64,000 nucleotides of DNA from an uncultured Novosphingobium sp. Lineage in GTDB: Bacteria; Pseudomonadota; Alphaproteobacteria; Sphingomonadales; Sphingomonadaceae. Shown here one piece after another: positions 1-9,009 of this stretch. The DNA lies in NCBI GenBank assembly GCA_937996535.1, contig CALKVF010000006.1:55173-119172 (forward strand), given 5' to 3'. Position 1 is the stretch's first letter, and every line of letters starts with the position of its first letter. The position numbers and the translations under genes were made by a program. A model generated the notes under the pieces. The model had not been told where the DNA came from and did no database searches. It was given only the letters and a program-made list of their open reading frames with translations.

Positions 1-1
1 G

Positions 2-1120
2 CGGGCGGACGGGCTGTGGAACCTGTTCCTGCCGGAGCTGCGCGATGACGAACCCGGCACCCGGCTGACCAATCTCGAATACGCCCCGCTGGCCGAAATC
101 ATGGGCCGGCTGCCGTGGGCCTCGGAAGCCTTCAACTGCAATGCCCCGGATTCGGGCAACATGGAACTGCTCCACCTGTTCGCCACGCCCCAGCAGCGCG
201 CGCAGTGGCTGGTCCCGTCGCTCGACGGCACGATCCGGTCGTGCTTCGCGATGAGCGAGCCCGATGTCGCCTCGTCCGATGCCACCAATATCCGCACCTC
301 GATCCGCCGGGTGGGCGACGAATATGTGATCAACGGGCGCAAGTGGTTCATCACCGGGCCGCTGCACCCCTTGTGCAAATTCGTCATCGTCATGGGCCTG
401 ACCGACAGCGATGGCAGCGCGCCCAAGCACCAGCAGCATTCGATGGTGATCGTGCCGATGGACACCCCGGGGCTGACCGTAGTGCGCAACATCCCGATCC
501 TGCACCACCTCGCGATCGACGGGCAGTGCGAGCTGCTGTTCCGCGATTGCCGGGTGCCGGCGGCCAATATCCTGGGGGCCGAGGGCGAAGGTTTTGCGCT
601 CGCCCAGGCGCGGCTTGGGCCAGGGCGCATCCACCACTGCATGCGCACCATCGGCCAGTGCGAACTCGCGCTCGACCTGATGTGCGAACGCGCGCTCGAA
701 CGCCGCGCCTTTGGCAAGTCGATCTCCAACTATGCCAATGTGCAGGACTGGATTGCCCAGTCGCGGATCGACATCGACATGGCCCGCCTGCTGGTGCTGC
801 GCGCCGCAGCCAAGCTCGATGCGCTGGGCAACAAGGCGGCCAAGGTCGACGTGTCAGCGATCAAGGTGGTCGCCGCCCAGCTCCAGACCCGGGTGCTTGA
901 CCGGGCAATCCAGATCTTTGGCGCGATGGGGCTGACCTCGGACACGCCGCTGGCGTTCTTCTTCACCTGGGGCCGGGCGCTGCACCTGTTCGACGGCCCG
1001 GATGAGGTGCACCTGCGGATGGTGGCGCGCAGCGAACTCACCCGCGTGGGCGAACAGCTCGGCCGCAACACCCGATATTACACGCTGCCCGAGCAACTTG
1101 AGGCACCATCAGAACACTGA
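2..1120 (+). CDS. Acyl-CoA dehydrogenase, 5' end outside window
   Basis: The reading frame is open from the left edge, so the N-terminus is missing; 372 residues are visible. It should oxidise an acyl-CoA to the 2-enoyl-CoA using FAD and pass electrons to ETF. The frame holds the typical FAD/substrate segment (MSEPDVASSDATNIRT), the GPGRIHHCMR stretch and a C-terminal DGPDEVH segment, all shared with the complete paralogue at 51628-52872. The preserved part covers the end of the N-terminal helical domain, the beta domain and the C-terminal helical domain. The similarity to the second copy suggests the ACAD10/11-like long dehydrogenases rather than short-chain enzymes; this is inference. The substrate cannot be read from the sequence. 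Confidence 0.93.
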   Translation, partial: RADGLWNLFLPELRDDEPGTRLTNLEYAPLAEIMGRLPWASEAFNCNAPDSGNMELLHLFATPQQRAQWLVPSLDGTIRSCFAMSEPDVASSDATNIRTSIRRVGDEYVINGRKWFITGPLHPLCKFVIVMGLTDSDGSAPKHQQHSMVIVPMDTPGLTVVRNIPILHHLAIDGQCELLFRDCRVPAANILGAEGEGFALAQARLGPGRIHHCMRTIGQCELALDLMCERALERRAFGKSISNYANVQDWIAQSRIDIDMARLLVLRAAAKLDALGNKAAKVDVSAIKVVAAQLQTRVLDRAIQIFGAMGLTSDTPLAFFFTWGRALHLFDGPDEVHLRMVARSELTRVGEQLGRNTRYYTLPEQLEAPSEH

Positions 1121-1216
1121 AAAGGCAGGATTACTGCGCGTTCTGCACAGCTGCGTCGCCCCTTCCGCTTTCGTCATGCCGCCCGCGGCTGTATCGGCGC
1201 AGCGAAGGACATGACC

Positions 1217-1429
1217 ATGATTTACGACCGCATCCGATCCTTTGTTGAGCGCCTCTCGCCCGAACTGGTGTGCGATGCCTGCGTGGTCGATCGTCTTGCG
1301 CTCAGCGCCGAGCAGATGCCTGCCAGCGCGATCAACGAGCTGACCGGAAATCCCGAGTTCGAACGCCAGGTCGGGGACTGCGCACTGTGCGGCACCGCCA
1401 CCCAGGCGATCCGCCGCAAGGGCCGCTGA
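1217..1429 (+). CDS. Small protein with two Cys-x-x-Cys pairs
   Basis: This 70-residue protein has one CxxC pair near the N-terminus (CDAC) and one near the C-terminus (CALC), separated by about 40 residues. The arrangement suggests a zinc-binding or redox fold. I do not recognise the family. Two in-frame ATGs exist, at 1211 and 1217. The AAGG at 1205-1208 lies 8 nt before the second and only 2 nt before the first, so I chose 1217. It follows the acyl-CoA dehydrogenase by 96 bp and converges on trhO. Confidence 0.55.
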   Translation: MIYDRIRSFVERLSPELVCDACVVDRLALSAEQMPASAINELTGNPEFERQVGDCALCGTATQAIRRKGR

Positions 1430-1433
1430 CAGC

Positions 1434-2402
1434 CTAGTTTTCACCCGCTGCCGGAAAGGCCGCGCCAACGTGCGCGCTGCCGCGCTGCGCCGCCCGCAGT
1501 TCCTGACGCTGACGCTCGCGGTAGCTTGCGCGCTGCTCATCGCTGCGTGATGCGTGGCAGGCGGGGCAGCTCACCCCGTCCTCATACAGCGGCGAGGCGC
1601 GATCAGCCTCGCTCACCGGGCAGCGGCAGGCATGGCACAGGCCATAGGAGCCAAGCGCCAGCCCGTGGCCGACCGCGACCCGCTGGTCGAACACGAAGCA
1701 TTCGCCCTCCCACAGGCTTTGCTCCTGCGGGATCGTTTCGAGGTATTTGAGGATCCCGCCTTGCAGGTGGAACACCTCGTCCACGCCTTCGGCCTTGAGA
1801 AACGCGGTCGACTTTTCGCAGCGGATCCCGCCGGTGCAATACATCGCGACCTTGGGCGTGCGCCCCTGCCCCAGCAGCGCCTCGCGCTGGGCGCGGAACC
1901 AGGCGGGAAAATCGCGGAACGTGGCGGTCTTGGGATCGATTGCCCCGGCAAAGGAGCCAATCGCCACTTCGTAATCGTTGCGGGTGTCGATTACCACGGT
2001 ATCGGGATCGGCGATCAGCGCGTTCCAGTCCTCGGGCGCCACGTAAGTGCCGACGCTGGCCAGCGGATCGATCCCGGCCACGCCCATGGTCACGATCTCG
2101 CGCTTCAGGCGCACTTTCATGCGGTGAAACGGCATCGCATCGGCGTGCGAGAACTTGACCTCCAGCGCGGCGCAGCCCGGCAGAGTGCGGATATGTTCGA
2201 GCACGCGGGCAATGCCCTGCTCCGACCCGGCAATCGTGCCATTGATCCCCTCACCCGCCAGCAACAGCGTGCCCTTGACCCCCTGATCAAGGCACAGCTG
2301 CAACAGCGGCGCGCGCAGCGCCGCGCAATCGGCAAACGGCGTGAACTGATAGAGCGCCGCAACGCAGGTCGGCTGAAGATCATCGTGCATGGCGCGCGCC
2401 AT
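1434..2402 (-). CDS. trhO: tRNA uridine 5-hydroxylase, rhodanese-type (TrhO)
   Basis: The 322-residue protein matches the UPF0176/YceA family, which hydroxylates U34 of some tRNAs in an oxygen-dependent way. It has an N-terminal ferredoxin-like region (about residues 1-100), a rhodanese domain (about 120-220) with the catalytic loop [10 protein letters not shown], and a C-terminal Cys-rich tail with CHACRCP and CPACH motifs. Two starts are possible, at 2402 (MARAMHDD) and at 2390 (MHDD). Neither has a strong ribosome binding site. It lies 52 bp behind the acyl-CoA synthetase on the same strand and may be cotranscribed. Confidence 0.9.
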   Translation of the reverse strand: MARAMHDDLQPTCVAALYQFTPFADCAALRAPLLQLCLDQGVKGTLLLAGEGINGTIAGSEQGIARVLEHIRTLPGCAALEVKFSHADAMPFHRMKVRLKREIVTMGVAGIDPLASVGTYVAPEDWNALIADPDTVVIDTRNDYEVAIGSFAGAIDPKTATFRDFPAWFRAQREALLGQGRTPKVAMYCTGGIRCEKSTAFLKAEGVDEVFHLQGGILKYLETIPQEQSLWEGECFVFDQRVAVGHGLALGSYGLCHACRCPVSEADRASPLYEDGVSCPACHASRSDEQRASYRERQRQELRAAQRGSAHVGAAFPAAGEN

Positions 2403-2454
2403 AGCGCGATCTTGCAGCCAATGGCACTCCCTCTGTTAAACAGCGGCGGTCAGA

Positions 2455-4152
2455 TCAGGCCGACACCAGATCACCCGCCAGCCGGTCGCGCAGTTCGCGT
2501 TTCAGGAACTTGCCGCTGGCATTGCGCGGCAGGGCTTCGTCCATGAACCAGACGTGGCGCGGCACCTTGTGCCGGGCGATGTGGCGTTCGCAATCGGCGC
2601 GCAGTGCTTCGGCGCTCAGGCTTTCGCCGGGCTTGAGCACCACGGCCACGGCCACATCCTCGCCCAGCCGTTCATCCGGCACGCCGAACACACAGCATTC
2701 GGCCACGGCCGGGTGGCGATAGATCGCGGCTTCGACTTCGGCGCAATAGACGTTCTCGCCCCCGCGCAGGACCATGTCCTTCTTGCGGTCGACGATGAAG
2801 ATAAAACCGTTTTCGTCGATCCGGGCGACGTCGCCGGTGTGCAGCCAGCCATCGGTGATCGACGAGGCGGTTGCCTCGGGCCGGTTGATGTAACCCTTGA
2901 TCACCGAGGAGCCCTTGACCCACAGTTCGCCTACCTGGCCCTCGGCCACGGTGTTGCCATCGTCATCGACGCACTTGGCTTCGAAATTGGGCATATAGGG
3001 CCCGGCGCTGTCGGGCTTGTCGACGAAGAAATCGCCCGCGATCGAGGTGATGATCCCGCAGGTTTCGGTCATGCCATAGCCGGTGCTGGGCCGCGCGCTG
3101 GTGACCTTTTCCTCGATCTTGAGCACCAGATCAGGCGGCACCTGCGCGCCCCCGCCCGCCAGCGAGGCAAGGCTGGAGGTATCGCGGGTCAGGAAATCGG
3201 GGTGGTTGATCACCTCGCGCGCCATCACCGGCACGCCGCTCATCGAGCTGACACGCTCCTTTTCGATCAGGCGCAGCGCCTCACCCGCGTCCCAGCGGTA
3301 CATCAGCACCAGCGTGCCGCCGACCGCGGTAGTGGCATAGGCGCCGCAATTGTTGGCGGTGACATGGAACAGCGGCGTGGTCACCAGCAGCACCGGGATC
3401 GGCGCTTCGGCGGGCGGAGCAACCCCGGTGGCGCGTTCTGTCGCCAGCGCAGACGACGCGCCCGCGTAAAGCATGTTCATGAGATTGGCGACGCAGCCAC
3501 GGTGGGTCAGCTGGGCGCCCTTGGGATGCCCGGTGGTGCCCGAGGTGTAAAAAATGCAGGCATCGCTGTCGGGATCGACCGTCACCTGCGGCATCGCGCC
3601 GCCGTGGGCGATCACCTCGGTCCAGGGAACAACCCCAGCCTCGGCCCCGGAGAGCCGCACTCCGACCACCTGCATCGCCGGGTCGATGCCCTCGCAGCCG
3701 CGCAGGCGTTCCAGCCGCTCGCCATCGAGGATGATCGCGCGCGGGCGGGAATCGTTCAGCGCATAGGCCATTTCCTCGCTGGTCCACCACGCGTTCATCC
3801 CCACCACGGCAATCCCGGTCGAGACGCAGGCCCAATAGGCCACCAGCCATTCGGGATAGTTGCGCATAGCGATCGCCACGCGGTCCCCGGCGGCGATCCT
3901 CTGCTCGGCCAGCCAGGCGGCGACAGCGTTTACCTGGGCATGGGTCTGGGCATAGGTCAGCCGGTCATCGCCATAGACGAGATAGGGGCGATCGGCGAAC
4001 TGCATGGTCGACAGCCAGAACTCGCGTACGCTGGGCGGCGCGTTCTTGTAGGTGCGCAGCCGATTGCCCAGCACCGCCGCCTCGACGATTTCAAAAGCCC
4101 CGCCGGGCCCGGTCAGTTCTTCACGCGCCTGCTTCAGTTCGTTGTAATGCAT
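2455..4152 (-). CDS. Class I adenylate-forming acyl-CoA synthetase
   Basis: The 565-residue protein activates a carboxylic acid with ATP and joins it to CoA. The P-loop-like motif YTSGTTGHPKG, the adenine-binding GYGMTETCG, the TGD hinge motif and a C-terminal PRNASGK lysine motif are all present in the usual order. Length and motifs fit medium/long-chain fatty acyl-CoA ligases, but the substrate is open. A GTG at 4155 sits directly before the ATG at 4152; I used the ATG. It is 83 bp downstream of the aminotransferase on the same strand, so it may belong to the ThDP/alcohol dehydrogenase operon. Confidence 0.92.
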   Translation of the reverse strand: MHYNELKQAREELTGPGGAFEIVEAAVLGNRLRTYKNAPPSVREFWLSTMQFADRPYLVYGDDRLTYAQTHAQVNAVAAWLAEQRIAAGDRVAIAMRNYPEWLVAYWACVSTGIAVVGMNAWWTSEEMAYALNDSRPRAIILDGERLERLRGCEGIDPAMQVVGVRLSGAEAGVVPWTEVIAHGGAMPQVTVDPDSDACIFYTSGTTGHPKGAQLTHRGCVANLMNMLYAGASSALATERATGVAPPAEAPIPVLLVTTPLFHVTANNCGAYATTAVGGTLVLMYRWDAGEALRLIEKERVSSMSGVPVMAREVINHPDFLTRDTSSLASLAGGGAQVPPDLVLKIEEKVTSARPSTGYGMTETCGIITSIAGDFFVDKPDSAGPYMPNFEAKCVDDDGNTVAEGQVGELWVKGSSVIKGYINRPEATASSITDGWLHTGDVARIDENGFIFIVDRKKDMVLRGGENVYCAEVEAAIYRHPAVAECCVFGVPDERLGEDVAVAVVLKPGESLSAEALRADCERHIARHKVPRHVWFMDEALPRNASGKFLKRELRDRLAGDLVSA

Positions 4153-4235
4153 CACTCTCGCCCATCAGATTCTATTTGTTTGCAGGCTTGCATGGCGCGG
4201 CCCGGGCGGCAAGTCCCGTTTCGCAACTGGATGCG

Positions 4236-5393
4236 TCAAACCGCCCTGCGGAATGCGGCGAGCCGTTCCACCGCCTGATCCAGCGTCGCATCCTGCTTGG
4301 CAAAGCACAGCCGCAGATAGCCCTGCTCCGCCCGCTCGGCGTAGAGGGCCGAAACCGGGATCGAGGCCACCCCGGCCTCACGGATCAGGCGTTCGGCCAC
4401 GGCGGCATCGTCGGCCGGGAGGCCCGAGGCGGCGAGATCCGCAATCACGAACCAGGTGCCCTGGGCGGGCAGCAGCGCAAAGCCGGCAGCGGTCAGCCCG
4501 CTCACCAGCCGCTCGCGCGCGGCGGCATAGCGGGCGCGGTGCGCGGCGAACCATGCGCTTGGCAGGGCCAGACCTTCGGCGGCGGCCCATTGCAGCGGAG
4601 TGGCGGTGGTGAAGGTCAGGAACTGGTGCCGGTCGGCAATCGCCGCTGCAATTGCGGGCGCGGCCACCACCCAGCCGACCTTCCAGCCGGTCAGCGAAAA
4701 GATCTTGCCGGCCGAGCCGACCTTGATCGCGCGGCGGCGCAGGCTGGGGACCGCGAGCGGCGAGACGTGCCGCGCCCCATCATAAAGCATCCCCTCCCAG
4801 ACCTCGTCGCACAGCACGAAGAAATCGTGGCGCTCGGCCAGGTCGCCCACCGCTTCGAGCGTGGCGCGGTCCAGCAGGGCGCCGGTCGGATTGTTGGGGG
4901 TGTTGAGAATGAGCAGCCGCGTTTTAGATGTGATCGCGGCGGCCAGATCATCCAGCGGCAAGGTCCAGTCCGGCGGGGTCAGGCTGACCAGCCGGGCCGT
5001 ACCCCCGACGCGCTGGACCAGCGGGAGATAGGCATCGTAGAGCGGCTGGACGAGGATCACCTCGTCCCCCGGACGGACCAGCGCGAGGATGCTGGCGGCC
5101 AGCGCCTCGGTCCCGCCGGAGGTGACAACCACTTCATCAATCCCAAGCCCCAGGCCCTGTTCGCGCTGATACCACGCGGCAATTGCGCTGCGCAGTTCAG
5201 GCAAGCCGCGCATCGGCGGATACTGGTTCGACCGCTCGGTCAGCGCCCGCGCCGCAGCCCCGGTCAGCGCGGCGTCCTCGGGCAGATCGGGAAAGCCCTG
5301 CCCGAGATTGATCGCGCCGAGATCGCGGGCAAGCCCCGACATCCGCTCGAAAATCGTGACCGAAGGGGCGGGCAGGCTGTCAATCGCGCTCAT
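4236..5393 (-). CDS. PLP-dependent aminotransferase, class I/II
   Basis: The 385-residue fold-type I aminotransferase is close in pattern to the kynurenine/methionine aminotransferase (YbdL, DapC-like) group. Visible motifs are the N-terminal INLGQGFPD, the NTPNNPTG loop, the CDEVWEG segment with the aspartate that contacts the PLP nitrogen, and SAGKIFSLTGWKVGW, in which the lysine forms the Schiff base. It begins 11 bp after the alcohol dehydrogenase stop, so the two are almost certainly cotranscribed. The amino donor and acceptor cannot be read from the sequence. Confidence 0.92.
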   Translation of the reverse strand: MSAIDSLPAPSVTIFERMSGLARDLGAINLGQGFPDLPEDAALTGAAARALTERSNQYPPMRGLPELRSAIAAWYQREQGLGLGIDEVVVTSGGTEALAASILALVRPGDEVILVQPLYDAYLPLVQRVGGTARLVSLTPPDWTLPLDDLAAAITSKTRLLILNTPNNPTGALLDRATLEAVGDLAERHDFFVLCDEVWEGMLYDGARHVSPLAVPSLRRRAIKVGSAGKIFSLTGWKVGWVVAAPAIAAAIADRHQFLTFTTATPLQWAAAEGLALPSAWFAAHRARYAAARERLVSGLTAAGFALLPAQGTWFVIADLAASGLPADDAAVAERLIREAGVASIPVSALYAERAEQGYLRLCFAKQDATLDQAVERLAAFRRAV

Positions 5394-5404
5394 CGCCGCA
5401 AAGC

Positions 5405-6478
5405 CTAGGGCTTGACCAGCACCTTGACCAGCGCCGGCTCGCTCGACAGGCGGCGGAAGGCATCGGCCACCCCGTCAAGCCCGACCGTGCCCGACAGCAC
5501 GGTTGAAGCCGCGATCCGCCCTTCGGTGATGTTGTGCAGCGTGGCCGCGAATTCCTCCGGGCTATAGCCGAACACGAAATCGAGCCCCATCTGCTTGTTG
5601 ATCGCGATGCCCGGCTCGAACCGATCGGTTTCCATGCACACGCCGACCACCACGATCTGCGCGCCCGGAGGCCCGTTTTCGAGCAGCGACTGGATCATGC
5701 CGGGCACGCCAACGCATTCGAACACCACCGCGGGTCGGCTTTCCTTGCCGGTCATCGCCCAGACCGAGGCTTCGGCCAGGCTCTGCGCCACGCCCAGGCT
5801 GGCCCACTGGTCATGCGGCGAACCCTCCGCCGGGTCGATCACGATGTCGGCGCCCATTGCCTCGGCGGTCTTGCGGCGTTCGGCCGAGAGGTCGGCCGCA
5901 ACAATTGGGCCAACGCCGCGCAGCTTGAGCGCGGCGATCACCGCCAGCCCCACCGGGCCGCAGCCAATCACCATGGCCACTGTGCGCGGATCGAGCCGCG
6001 CGCGGGCAACCGCGTGTTCACCCACGGCAAACGGCTCGGTCATCGCGGCCAGATCGACCGGCAGGCCTTCGGGAACCGGCAGCAGCAATTCTTCCTGCAG
6101 CACCATCAGTTCCGAAAAGCCGCCGGGGAACAGGTTCGAATAGCCGACCAGTTCCATCCCCTGCGGCCCGGCGGCAGCGGGAAAGCTGGTGCAGACCGTG
6201 CCCGTGGGCAGCCGCCGCGCGGTGTTCTTGCCATAGTCGAGCACTTCAAAGGCGAACTCGTGTCCAAAGACGATGTCGGCATTGGGATTGAGGTTCGAAA
6301 GCGAGCCCGAACGCCGCGACATATCGGCCATGTGATCGAGATGATGCAGCGCGTGGAGGTCTGATCCGCAGATCCCGCAGGCCAGCGTGCGCACCAGAAC
6401 CTGCCCTTCGCCGGGCGTGGGTTCGGCAAAATTGGTATCGAGTTCGAGCGCATTGCCGCGCTTCACAACTGCCTTCAT
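5405..6478 (-). CDS. Zinc-type alcohol dehydrogenase (MDR superfamily)
   Basis: The 357-residue protein is a medium-chain dehydrogenase. The catalytic zinc site is visible as CGICGSDLH followed by GHEFAFEV, and the NAD(P) Rossmann motif is GCGPVGLA. The four-cysteine structural zinc lobe is not evident. The start at 6478 is supported by GAGGAGAGG a few bases upstream; the open frame runs further upstream only because it overlaps the end of the ThDP gene in another frame. It sits 11 bp after the ThDP enzyme and 11 bp before the aminotransferase, forming one transcription unit that probably turns over the product of the ThDP enzyme. Confidence 0.92.
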   Translation of the reverse strand: MKAVVKRGNALELDTNFAEPTPGEGQVLVRTLACGICGSDLHALHHLDHMADMSRRSGSLSNLNPNADIVFGHEFAFEVLDYGKNTARRLPTGTVCTSFPAAAGPQGMELVGYSNLFPGGFSELMVLQEELLLPVPEGLPVDLAAMTEPFAVGEHAVARARLDPRTVAMVIGCGPVGLAVIAALKLRGVGPIVAADLSAERRKTAEAMGADIVIDPAEGSPHDQWASLGVAQSLAEASVWAMTGKESRPAVVFECVGVPGMIQSLLENGPPGAQIVVVGVCMETDRFEPGIAINKQMGLDFVFGYSPEEFAATLHNITEGRIAASTVLSGTVGLDGVADAFRRLSSEPALVKVLVKP

Positions 6479-6489
6479 CGGGCCTCTCC

Positions 6490-8223
6490 TCAGCCGAGCG
6501 GAATGTTTTCGTAATAGGGGATGATGATCTCGTTGGCACCTTCTTCGGGCTTGCCCAGCATCGCCGGGGTCACCGGGTGGACCACGGCGGGATCGGTCAT
6601 CACTTCGACCAGCGCCGGACGCCCGGCGGCAAAGGCCCGCTCCATCGCGGCGGGGAGATCGGCAAGCGCGGTCACCCGTTCGGAATGGCAGCCAAACCCG
6701 GCCGCGATCGAGGCGTAGTTGCTGCCCGAAAGCTCGGTGATCACCGAATAGTTCGCCCCGAACATGATCTGCTGGCCGTGGATCGACATGCCCCAAACGC
6801 GGTTGTTGAACACCACGGTAACGATCGGCAGGCCGTGGCGCACCATGGTGTCGAATTCCTGCACGTGGAAACCCATCGCGCCATCCCCGGTCAGGTGCAG
6901 CACCCGCCGCCCCGGGAAGGCCTTGGCCAGACCAATGGCAAAGCCCGGCCCGATGCCGAGACAGCCCAGATAGCCGTGCCCCTGCACCCGCCCCGGGCCG
7001 CTGACCCGCACCAGATCGCCGCCCCACGAAGCCGCCTCGCCCCCGTCGAAGGCATAGGCCGCATCCGGCCCGGCGGCTTCCATCACCGCCTTGGCGGCGT
7101 GGAAGGGATGGATCCCGCCTTCGCCCTCGGCATCGGGGAACAACTGCTCCATCGGCGCCTTGAGCCCGGTGGCAAGGCCGATCCAGGCCGGATCCTTGCG
7201 CCAGGTCACCGCGCCCGCGCGGGCATTGAGTTCTTCAAGCGTGGAGCGGCAATCGGCGGCAACGCCCACATCGACGCTGCGGATCCGCCCGATCTCCCCG
7301 GCATCGGAATAGACCTGCGCCAGCCGCGCCTCGTGCGGCACGATCCCGCCCGAGCGCCCGCCCAGCAGCAGCCCCATGCGCGCGCCCAGCAGCAGCACCG
7401 CGTCGGGGCGCGGCAGATCCATCAGCCCCAGCACGGCCAGCCCGCCCGGCCCGCCCGCGTTGAGCGCGTGGTCATGGGCGAGCAGGCCCTGGGCCTTGCT
7501 GTTGGAGAACACCGGAATGCCAGCCGTTTCGGCAAATTTGCGCAGTTCCGCGCCGCAATCGGCCTGATGCGCATCGCCCCCGGCAATGATCACCGGGCGC
7601 TCCGCCCCGGCCAGCAGCGCGATCAGCGCATCGGCTTCGGACGCCGAGGGCGCCGGACGCGGGCGGACCATCAGCCCGGCGCCCTGCGTGGTGGTGCGCG
7701 GGTCGGCGCTCATGTGCAGCACGTCGATCGGCAGTTCGAGCACGACCGGCCCGCGCCGTCCGGTCAGCGCCTTGCGGATCGCCATCGCGGTGAGATCGGG
7801 AATGCGCTCGGTATTGGTGATGCGGTGCGCCCACTTGGTGATCGGGGTCAGCATGGCGATCTGGTCGAACCCGCCCTGCAGCGGATTTGTTTCCGCCTCG
7901 CGCAGCGGCGGGGCACCGATCACGAACAGCATCGGCACGGCATCGAGGAAGGCGTTGGTCACCGCCGGCACGGCATTGGCAATGCCCGGCCCGGCGGTCA
8001 CGAAGCACACCCCCAGTTCGCGCGTGGCGCGGGCATAGGCATCGGCAGCGTGGCCAGCGGCGGCTTCGTGCCGGAAATCGAGCAGGGCAATGTCGTTTTC
8101 GACGCAGCCCTTGAGCAATGCCTCAAGGTGGCCGCCGTGCAGCGCGAAAGCCTGCTTCACGCCCGCATCGCGCAGCGTGCGCGCCAGCAGGTCGCCTCCG
8201 GTCAAATTGGTTGCCTGGCCCAT
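6490..8223 (-). CDS. ThDP-dependent acetolactate-synthase-like enzyme
   Basis: The 577-residue protein has the three-domain layout of the acetolactate synthase/benzoylformate decarboxylase superfamily. The activating glutamate lies in FRHEAAAGHAADAY near residue 55. The ThDP/Mg motif begins GDGAMGF and ends NN in the C-terminal domain. The ATG at 8223 has GGAGGA about 8 nt upstream; the earlier in-frame ATG at 8238 contains that ribosome binding site in its own coding sequence and is unlikely. It is first in an operon with an alcohol dehydrogenase and an aminotransferase, and divergent from a TetR gene. Carboligase, decarboxylase or 2-hydroxyacyl-CoA lyase activity cannot be distinguished here. 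Confidence 0.9.
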   Translation of the reverse strand: MGQATNLTGGDLLARTLRDAGVKQAFALHGGHLEALLKGCVENDIALLDFRHEAAAGHAADAYARATRELGVCFVTAGPGIANAVPAVTNAFLDAVPMLFVIGAPPLREAETNPLQGGFDQIAMLTPITKWAHRITNTERIPDLTAMAIRKALTGRRGPVVLELPIDVLHMSADPRTTTQGAGLMVRPRPAPSASEADALIALLAGAERPVIIAGGDAHQADCGAELRKFAETAGIPVFSNSKAQGLLAHDHALNAGGPGGLAVLGLMDLPRPDAVLLLGARMGLLLGGRSGGIVPHEARLAQVYSDAGEIGRIRSVDVGVAADCRSTLEELNARAGAVTWRKDPAWIGLATGLKAPMEQLFPDAEGEGGIHPFHAAKAVMEAAGPDAAYAFDGGEAASWGGDLVRVSGPGRVQGHGYLGCLGIGPGFAIGLAKAFPGRRVLHLTGDGAMGFHVQEFDTMVRHGLPIVTVVFNNRVWGMSIHGQQIMFGANYSVITELSGSNYASIAAGFGCHSERVTALADLPAAMERAFAAGRPALVEVMTDPAVVHPVTPAMLGKPEEGANEIIIPYYENIPLG

Positions 8224-8281
8224 CGCCGAATCCTCCATCCGTTCGTCTTTTCTGGGGTGAACATTGCAGGCTTGCTATTTT

Positions 8282-8297
8282 TGGTCAACCTAGACCA
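8282..8297. promoter_or_regulatory. Dyad operator between ThDP operon and tetR
   Basis: TGGTC-AACCTA-GACCA is an inverted repeat with 5-bp arms and a 6-bp spacer, 10 bp before the tetR ATG. On the minus strand the same bases supply TTGACC, which is followed after 17 nt by AATGTT, a plausible -35/-10 pair for the ThDP operon. A bound repressor would therefore block both directions. The TetR protein encoded next to it is the likely ligand-responsive binder (inference). Confidence 0.6.
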
Positions 8298-8307
8298 TAA
8301 TTGCCGC

Positions 8308-8988
8308 ATGACGACCCGTCCCGATACCGGCGAACGACGGCGCAACCGGCGCGGCGAGGCCACGCGCGAGGCGCTGCTGCGCGCCACGCTGACCTGCCTG
8401 CAACGCGGCGGATACGGCGCCACCAGCGTCGAGGCCGTGCTGGCCGAAGCCGGCGTCGGGCGCGGATCGCTGCTCAACCAGTTCCCGACCCGGCTTGATC
8501 TGATGCTCGCCGTGGCCGAACTGGCAATGGCCGCGATGCTGGACGAAGCCCGCACCCAGCTTGACCGGATCGCCGATCCGCTGGCCCGGCTGGTCGGGCT
8601 CGCCGACGTGGCCTGGCAGGTCCACAATGGCGGCGCGGCCACCGCACTGACCGAAATCCTGCTCGCCTCGCGCTGGGACCATGCGCTGGCCGAAGGGCTG
8701 CGCCCGATCGCCGAGACGGTCGACCGCCGGATTGACCGGATGAACGCCCAGTTGGCCCGCGAAGCCGGGGTTACCGACATTTCGCGGTTCCTGATCCACG
8801 GCCGGCTGCTGGGCTCGAACATGCGCGGGCTGACCATCGAATTGATGTTCAACGCCAACCGCGCGATGATCCAGAGCGCGGTCGAAGTGGTCAAGCAGGG
8901 CCACGCCGAACTCGTCGAAAGCTTGCTGGCCATGCCAGCCACCCAGCCTGACTGGAACACCGCCAGCCCCTCAATCGGGCGGCACTAA
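8308..8988 (+). CDS. TetR-family transcriptional regulator
   Basis: The 226-residue protein has an N-terminal helix-turn-helix (about residues 18-60; the TSVEAVLAEAGVGRGSLLNQF segment) typical of TetR proteins and a helical ligand domain. The ATG at 8308 is the first that leaves the HTH at its usual distance. It reads away from the ThDP/ADH/aminotransferase operon and 21 bp ahead of an SDR gene, so it likely autoregulates and controls both sides through the dyad at 8282-8297. The ligand is unknown. Confidence 0.9.
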   Translation: MTTRPDTGERRRNRRGEATREALLRATLTCLQRGGYGATSVEAVLAEAGVGRGSLLNQFPTRLDLMLAVAELAMAAMLDEARTQLDRIADPLARLVGLADVAWQVHNGGAATALTEILLASRWDHALAEGLRPIAETVDRRIDRMNAQLAREAGVTDISRFLIHGRLLGSNMRGLTIELMFNANRAMIQSAVEVVKQGHAELVESLLAMPATQPDWNTASPSIGRH

Positions 8989-9009
8989 GACCCTAGGGGA
9001 GAGAACGCG